Made by a program: the position numbers and the translations under genes. Positions 60,701-64,000 of a DNA stretch of 64,000 bases are shown here, in pieces (position 1 is the first letter of the stretch; the number at the start of each line of letters is the position of its first letter). The notes beneath the pieces are model-generated. The model saw only the letters and a list, made by a program, of their open reading frames with translations. It was not told the origin of the DNA and did not search any database. The DNA comes from Leptotrichia trevisanii DSM 22070. Its GTDB lineage: Bacteria > Fusobacteriota > Fusobacteriia > Fusobacteriales > Leptotrichiaceae. The DNA is taken from contig NZ_AXVL01000018.1 in the NCBI RefSeq assembly GCF_000482505.1, positions 1 through 64,000 of the forward strand. The letters are read 5' to 3'.

Positions 60701-62123
60701 TTCTGGGGAATATCAAGGAGAAATTCATAAATATACAGAAGAGCTGTTTGGAAGCGACAACGTCTTTCGTGCTGGAACGATTTCTACGCTTGCTGAAAAG
60801 AATGCTTTTGGATATGTGAAAAAGTATCTTGAAGAAGTGGAAGGAACGCCTGAAATAAAAGAAAGAAAAGCGGAAGTTATGAGAATTGCAAAAGGCTGTG
60901 AAGGTGCGAGAAAAACTACTGGACAGCATCCTGGCGGAATGATAGTCGTTCCAAAGGATAAGTCAATTTATGATTTTTGCCCAATCCAGCGTCCAGCAAA
61001 CGATATGAAATCAGCTTCCAAGACAACCCATTTTGATTATCACGTAATGGACGAACAGCTTGTAAAACTAGATATACTGGGACACGATGATCCGACAACG
61101 CTTAGAATTTTACAGGATTTGACAGGTGTTGATATTTATACGATTCCGCTTGATGATAAGGAAGTAATGAGTTTATTCAGCGGTACAGAGGCACTTGGTG
61201 TAACTCCAGATGAAATCGGCTCTCCGACAGGTACATCAGGAATACCCGAATTTGGTACATCTTTCGTAAAACAGATGCTAGTTGACACACGTCCAAAAAC
61301 TTTTGCGGAATTAGTCAGAATTTCTGGACTTTCACACGGAACAGATGTTTGGCTGAATAATGCACAGGACTACGTAAGAAGTGGAATTGCAACCTTGAGT
61401 CAGATTATCACAGTGCGGGATGACATTATGAATAAGCTGATTGACGATGGACTGGATAAATCATTAGCCTTTTCCATAATGGAATTTGTAAGAAAAGGAC
61501 AGCCTACTAAAAATCGTGAAAAGTGGCATGAATATTCTAAAACGATGAAGGAACACGGTGTAGAGCAGTGGTACATTGATTCATGCGAAAAAATAAAATA
61601 TATGTTCCCAAAAGGGCATGCGGTGGCTTATGTAATGATGGCAGTAAGAATCGCTTATTTTAAAGTGCATTATCCAATAGAATTTTACACAGCTTTCCTA
61701 AATAGAAAAGTTGGAGATTTTAAAATGACAACAATGTTCAGACCAGTAGAAGAATTGAAACGTGCAAAAATAGAAATGGACAGAAAAGGAAACTTAAATG
61801 CTAAAGAAAAGCAGGAATTATTTCTATACGAAATTTTGATTGAAATGCACTACCGTAAAATCGAACTGGAACAAATTGACATCTATAAATCAGAAGCAAA
61901 ACTTTTCACAATACAGGACGGCAAAATCAGAATGCCATTAATCGCAATGGATGGACTAGGGGAAGCTGTTGCTGAAAATATTGTTTCTGAACGAAAAGTT
62001 GACTTTTTATCAATCGAAGATTTAGTAAAACGTACAAAATTGAATAAAACGATTGTGGAACTGATGAAAGAATATGGATGTTTGAAGGATCTGTCAGCAA
62101 CAAATCAGCAGACATTATTTTAG
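57726..62123 (+). CDS. polC: DNA polymerase III alpha subunit, PolC type
   Basis: 1465 aa. An N-terminal domain (1-190), an Asn/Gly-rich insert (about 188-229), an OB domain (240-340), PHP (from about 350, HAHTNMSEMSG) interrupted by a DnaQ-like exonuclease (about 430-600; VFDIETTGFDP, HNAKFDVGF, HHRAVDDAKAT). Then the polymerase core with a four-Cys zinc site (CPKCKHTEF...CPECGTKY) and catalytic PDIDLNFSGEYQGE (about 983), and TTGQHPGGMIVVP. The replicative polymerase with its own proofreading. The Asn/Gly insert is not a usual part of PolC. Confidence 0.96.
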   Translation: MSTKYLKVKPSEDFFRKYGIKNFEIEYVNLFSRKREMEIFIKVNSLVAHSEIQDLRQLLYKSFENGLKLKIKMDVNPELIQKDVVGFVKFAIENYKHESKRYQYIFASYEVESLESTVFIKLPSHHLIEEARRTEAKEELTRKIYECMDNSIKIEFVNGDFEEVKAKIKAQNELNSVKASELPKYENASVSNGNGSKYGGNGNFNNGNNGNGYSNGGNANGGNNKGNYKWKKIPDLDAMSFSTLDILNNGDDVALEGKIFNVDMKETKNGKLMCDFMITDYTDSVSCRIFFNTDEDIKVKLGEWVKVTGSFEADMYSGEKYVRTQRVEVIESKDVKKEDNAPKKRIELHAHTNMSEMSGVMSIKDYAKRAKEFGHSGIAVTDYGVVHSFPFAFKEANEDFKVIFGMEAYVVDDEQDLITNPKDKMIEDEIYVVFDIETTGFDPFNDKIIEIGAVKMRGREIIGEFSEFVNPEIPIPPKITELTTITDEMVANAEKIETVLPRFLEFCTDTTVVAHNAKFDVGFIKQKTIEQGLEYSPSVIDTLPLARTLLPDSRGYGLANLVKYFGITLETHHRAVDDAKATAEVFQKFLNMILSKGILKLIEINTDLQPNIQNSETLNTMILVKNQAGLRDLYELVSRSNIEFFGMRRPRIPKTLLNSMRENLLIASSASASERNKGELVNLYLRGAEKDDIEEKARFYDYIEIHPHTNYADMVERTSKEIESYDIIKEMNKYFYELGKSQNKIVVATGDAHYLEEREAINRNVLLLGSGTMWKTETSEGVRGYEFFDRKLYFKTTEEMLEAFNYLGEEAAQEVVVENTHKISDMIEQVHPIPTGFYPPKIDGAEDEVREMTYKKLEELYGENIDESLKERVEKELNSIIQNGFAVLYLIAQKLVHKSVDAGYLVGSRGSVGSSIVAYLMGITEVNGLYPHYRCPKCKHTEFMNEEGSGVDYPDKTCPECGTKYIKDGHAIPFEVFMGFNGDKVPDIDLNFSGEYQGEIHKYTEELFGSDNVFRAGTISTLAEKNAFGYVKKYLEEVEGTPEIKERKAEVMRIAKGCEGARKTTGQHPGGMIVVPKDKSIYDFCPIQRPANDMKSASKTTHFDYHVMDEQLVKLDILGHDDPTTLRILQDLTGVDIYTIPLDDKEVMSLFSGTEALGVTPDEIGSPTGTSGIPEFGTSFVKQMLVDTRPKTFAELVRISGLSHGTDVWLNNAQDYVRSGIATLSQIITVRDDIMNKLIDDGLDKSLAFSIMEFVRKGQPTKNREKWHEYSKTMKEHGVEQWYIDSCEKIKYMFPKGHAVAYVMMAVRIAYFKVHYPIEFYTAFLNRKVGDFKMTTMFRPVEELKRAKIEMDRKGNLNAKEKQELFLYEILIEMHYRKIELEQIDIYKSEAKLFTIQDGKIRMPLIAMDGLGEAVAENIVSERKVDFLSIEDLVKRTKLNKTIVELMKEYGCLKDLSATNQQTLF

Positions 62124-62921
62124 AAAATAATACAAAATCAATTGCGTTTTCAATATTGACAACATTTTAATCTATATTTTTTAAGTATAAAATATATTAT
62201 ACTAAACACCATTTAAAAATAGTAATAAATTTTTATAATAGGATTGTTCATTGTCGCAAATCCTTATCTTGCAGTAAAGGTTTGTCCTAATAATTAAAAT
62301 TATGGCAAGATTGCTACGCAATAACCTATGGCTAGTCTACGACATTTTTCTGCACTGCCAAAAACTTGCTATGCTCAGACAGTTTTGACAGCAAAGAAAA
62401 ATGCTCCGACGATTTATTTATACTAGAATCTGTTTGAAAAATGAAAATTATATTTTAATTATTTGAAAATATTAGATTATAGAGATTATTATATTTAAAT
62501 TCTAGGTTTTTGTATTTGGAAAATATTAAATAAGCAAAATTTAGTTAAAGGAAAAATAACTAAATACGAATGTATTTCTTTTGCCATAAATTTTGTAAAA
62601 TTAAAACTGAATTTATGTAAAAATAACTCTTATTGCGAAAAAGGGCATGGCATCTGATGCCCTTACGTTAAAAAACCATTTATTAATCGTATATTTATAA
62701 ATAAAATTATAAAAATTTTTAAGATGGATACTTAAAAATTAGATTTACAAGACTACCAAATTAATTGTTATAGAAGTTTATCTATATTTTACCTGCCATC
62801 TTTAATATAATTTAATTCTCCGTTACCTTGCATTCTTCCAAAAATGAAGATTAAGTTTCATATTATCCTTGTAAAAACAGTTTTTTTTAAAAATACAAAA
62901 GACAAATTACTGTTAAAAATA
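62124..62921. other. Gene-free stretch between polC and the fhs promoter
   Basis: No gene seen. It holds family 1 repeat copy 2 (62,240-62,410) and a hairpin AAGGGC/GCCCTT (62,641-62,664) whose loop ATGGCATCTGAT resembles those of family 2 hairpins (ATGGCGATTGAT). Confidence 0.6.
62240..62410 (+). repeat. Dispersed intergenic repeat, family 1, copy 2
   Basis: Diverged copy of 57,189-57,374. The first 100 bases are close, the end differs (CTGCACTGCC instead of TGCCCAACTC) but keeps GCTCCGACGATTTATT against GCTCTGTCGGTTTATT. Confidence 0.75.
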
Positions 62922-62950
62922 TTGACAATTATAAAAAGATATAATATGAT
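62922..62950 (+). promoter_or_regulatory. fhs promoter
   Basis: TTGACA (62,922-62,927), 17-nt spacer, TATGAT (62,945-62,950). Confidence 0.7.
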
Positions 62951-62984
62951 GTATTTATGAGAAGCTGATGTTAATTAGAATTGT

Positions 62985-63122
62985 AGGTTAATTTAGGAAA
63001 ATAACCTCACTTGTAGAAATTAGTAACTAATATGAATTTCTAAAGAAAAAGTTATAAAAAATGAACAAATTATAAATGAATATCGGAAAAGTCTTTTAAT
63101 TAACATGACTTTTTCGATTTTT
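62985..63122 (+). promoter_or_regulatory. Structured fhs leader ending in a terminator
   Basis: Three stems: AGGTTA/TAACCT (62,985-63,007), AGAAATT/AATTTCT (63,015-63,041), and TCGGAAAAGTC/GACTTTTTCGA (63,083-63,117) with a T run. A 200-nt leader ending in a terminator before the SD suggests attenuation or a riboswitch. No match to the tetrahydrofolate or ZTP consensus could be seen. Confidence 0.5.
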
Positions 63123-63156
63123 ATATAAATAATAAAAAATACAGGAGGATGTTAGG

Positions 63157-64000
63157 ATGACAGATATTGAAATCGCTCAAAATGCGAAATTGAAAAAAAT
63201 CAGTGAGATTGCAGAAAGTATTGGGCTTATGGAGGATGATTTTGAGCCTTATGGGAAATATAAGGCTAAAGTTAGTTTGGAAGTGCTAAAAAGAAATGCA
63301 GGGAAAAAAGATGGGAAATTGATTTTGATGACGGCTGTTACTCCTACGCCTCCGGGGGAAGGGAAGTCTACTGTTACTGTTGGATTGACTCAGGCGTTGA
63401 ACAAGTTTGGATATAAGTCGATTGCGGCACTTAGAGAGCCGTCTTTAGGGCCTGTGTTTGGGATGAAAGGTGGAGCTGCTGGCGGTGGAATGTCGCAAGT
63501 GGTTCCTATGGAGGAGATAAATTTACATTTTACGGGGGATATTCACGCAATTTCGGCTGCGCATAACTTGATTTCTGCGTGCATTGACAATCATATACAT
63601 TTTGGAAATGAACTTGATATTGATGTGAATAATATTACTTTTAAACGTGTGCTTGATATGAACGACAGAAATTTGAGAAGCATTGTCGTTGGGCTTGGAC
63701 CAAAAGTGAATGGCGTGCCTCGTGAAAATTCGTTTCAGATAACGGTTGCTTCGGAAATTATGGCGATTTTCTGTCTTGCTGACTCTATTACTGACTTGAA
63801 GGAAAGAATTGGCGAAATAGTTTTCGCATACAACAGAAAAGGGGAAATGCTTAAAGTTAAGCAGCTTAATATTCAAGGGGCAGTAGCAGCATTGTTAAAA
63901 GATGCGATAAAGCCTAATTTGGTACAGACTTTAGAAAACACTCCTGTATTTATTCACGGTGGGCCTTTTGCGAATATTGCACATGGATGTAATTCGCTGC
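63157..64000 (+). CDS. fhs: Formate-tetrahydrofolate ligase, 5' part
   Basis: 281 residues to the window edge, of about 555 usual. ATG at 63,157 with [28 protein letters not shown] is the nucleotide-binding loop; [20 protein letters not shown] and [20 protein letters not shown] are diagnostic. Makes 10-formyl-THF from formate and ATP. Confidence 0.95.
   Translation, partial: MTDIEIAQNAKLKKISEIAESIGLMEDDFEPYGKYKAKVSLEVLKRNAGKKDGKLILMTAVTPTPPGEGKSTVTVGLTQALNKFGYKSIAALREPSLGPVFGMKGGAAGGGMSQVVPMEEINLHFTGDIHAISAAHNLISACIDNHIHFGNELDIDVNNITFKRVLDMNDRNLRSIVVGLGPKVNGVPRENSFQITVASEIMAIFCLADSITDLKERIGEIVFAYNRKGEMLKVKQLNIQGAVAALLKDAIKPNLVQTLENTPVFIHGGPFANIAHGCNSL

Noticed and set aside
62985-63122. Tetrahydrofolate or ZTP riboswitch before fhs
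   Set aside because: The conserved core sequences of these classes could not be found in the leader; only generic stems and a terminator are seen.
1-64000. CRISPR array or Cas genes, expected because Leptotrichia carries type VI systems
   Set aside because: No evenly spaced repeats and no Cas-like gene occur anywhere in the window.

Overview
The window is AT-rich (about 30% GC by eye) and looks like the chromosome of a Fusobacteriota member, most likely Leptotrichia or a close relative. This is an inference from codon use and gene content: a Gram-positive-type PolC, a short class I aldolase, Tat plus EfeUOB, and FucO. Positions 1 to about 40,295 are a resident prophage of the contractile-tail (myovirus) type. 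Its left end lies outside the window. Its right end is an 18-bp fragment of a tRNA 3' end (probably tRNA-Arg) at 40,278-40,295, just past the integrase. From about 40,300 to 64,000 is ordinary host chromosome.

Prophage, right to left. Integrase (39.0-40.1 kb) and two accessory modules: HTH plus helical protein (37.7-39.0 kb) and beta-rich, CCHC zinc-knuckle and HNH proteins (36.8-37.5 kb). Immunity region (34.1-36.4 kb): a repressor with two HTH domains and no protease domain, a divergent Cro-like protein, three related operators, a DinD-like protein and a frameshifted ImmA-type protease. Then small, often membrane-bound early genes with duplicated promoter leaders (31.5-34 kb), an orphan DNA methyltransferase, and replication genes (DnaD-like initiator with internal iterons and an AT-rich tract, helicase-loader-like proteins). 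A recombinase / zinc-ribbon / recombinase cassette (24.8-26.6 kb) ends the early region. After a 750-bp gene-free stretch the late genes follow on the minus strand: terminase, a portal-MuF-metalloprotease fusion, a lambda-like head set (protease with nested scaffold, decoration protein, capsid E) and a PBSX/Xkd-like contractile tail (sheath, tube, frameshifted chaperone, tape measure, XkdP/Q/R/S, baseplate J, fibre). They end in a fibre-tip/recombinase locus and two endolysins.

Most interesting: at 1.9-3.9 kb the end of the tail-fibre gene faces an orphan, oppositely oriented fibre-tip reading frame. The two tips are bracketed by a short inverted repeat in the same codon phase, with a tyrosine recombinase directly outside. 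This is the layout expected of an invertible receptor-binding-tip switch. Also notable: two homologous promoter/leader/terminator RNA elements in front of late-gene blocks with covarying hairpins (17.6 and 23.9 kb), a split baseplate-hub gene, and a likely origin inside the initiator gene.

Host part: tatA-tatC-efeU-efeB-efeO (iron uptake with the Tat exporter that its peroxidase needs), nadK-recN-Xer recombinase, YueI-like/murA, fucO, a tRNA (adenine-N6) methyltransferase, a YebC-family regulator, class I aldolase, polC, and the 5' part of fhs. Two families of dispersed intergenic repeats lie between these genes.
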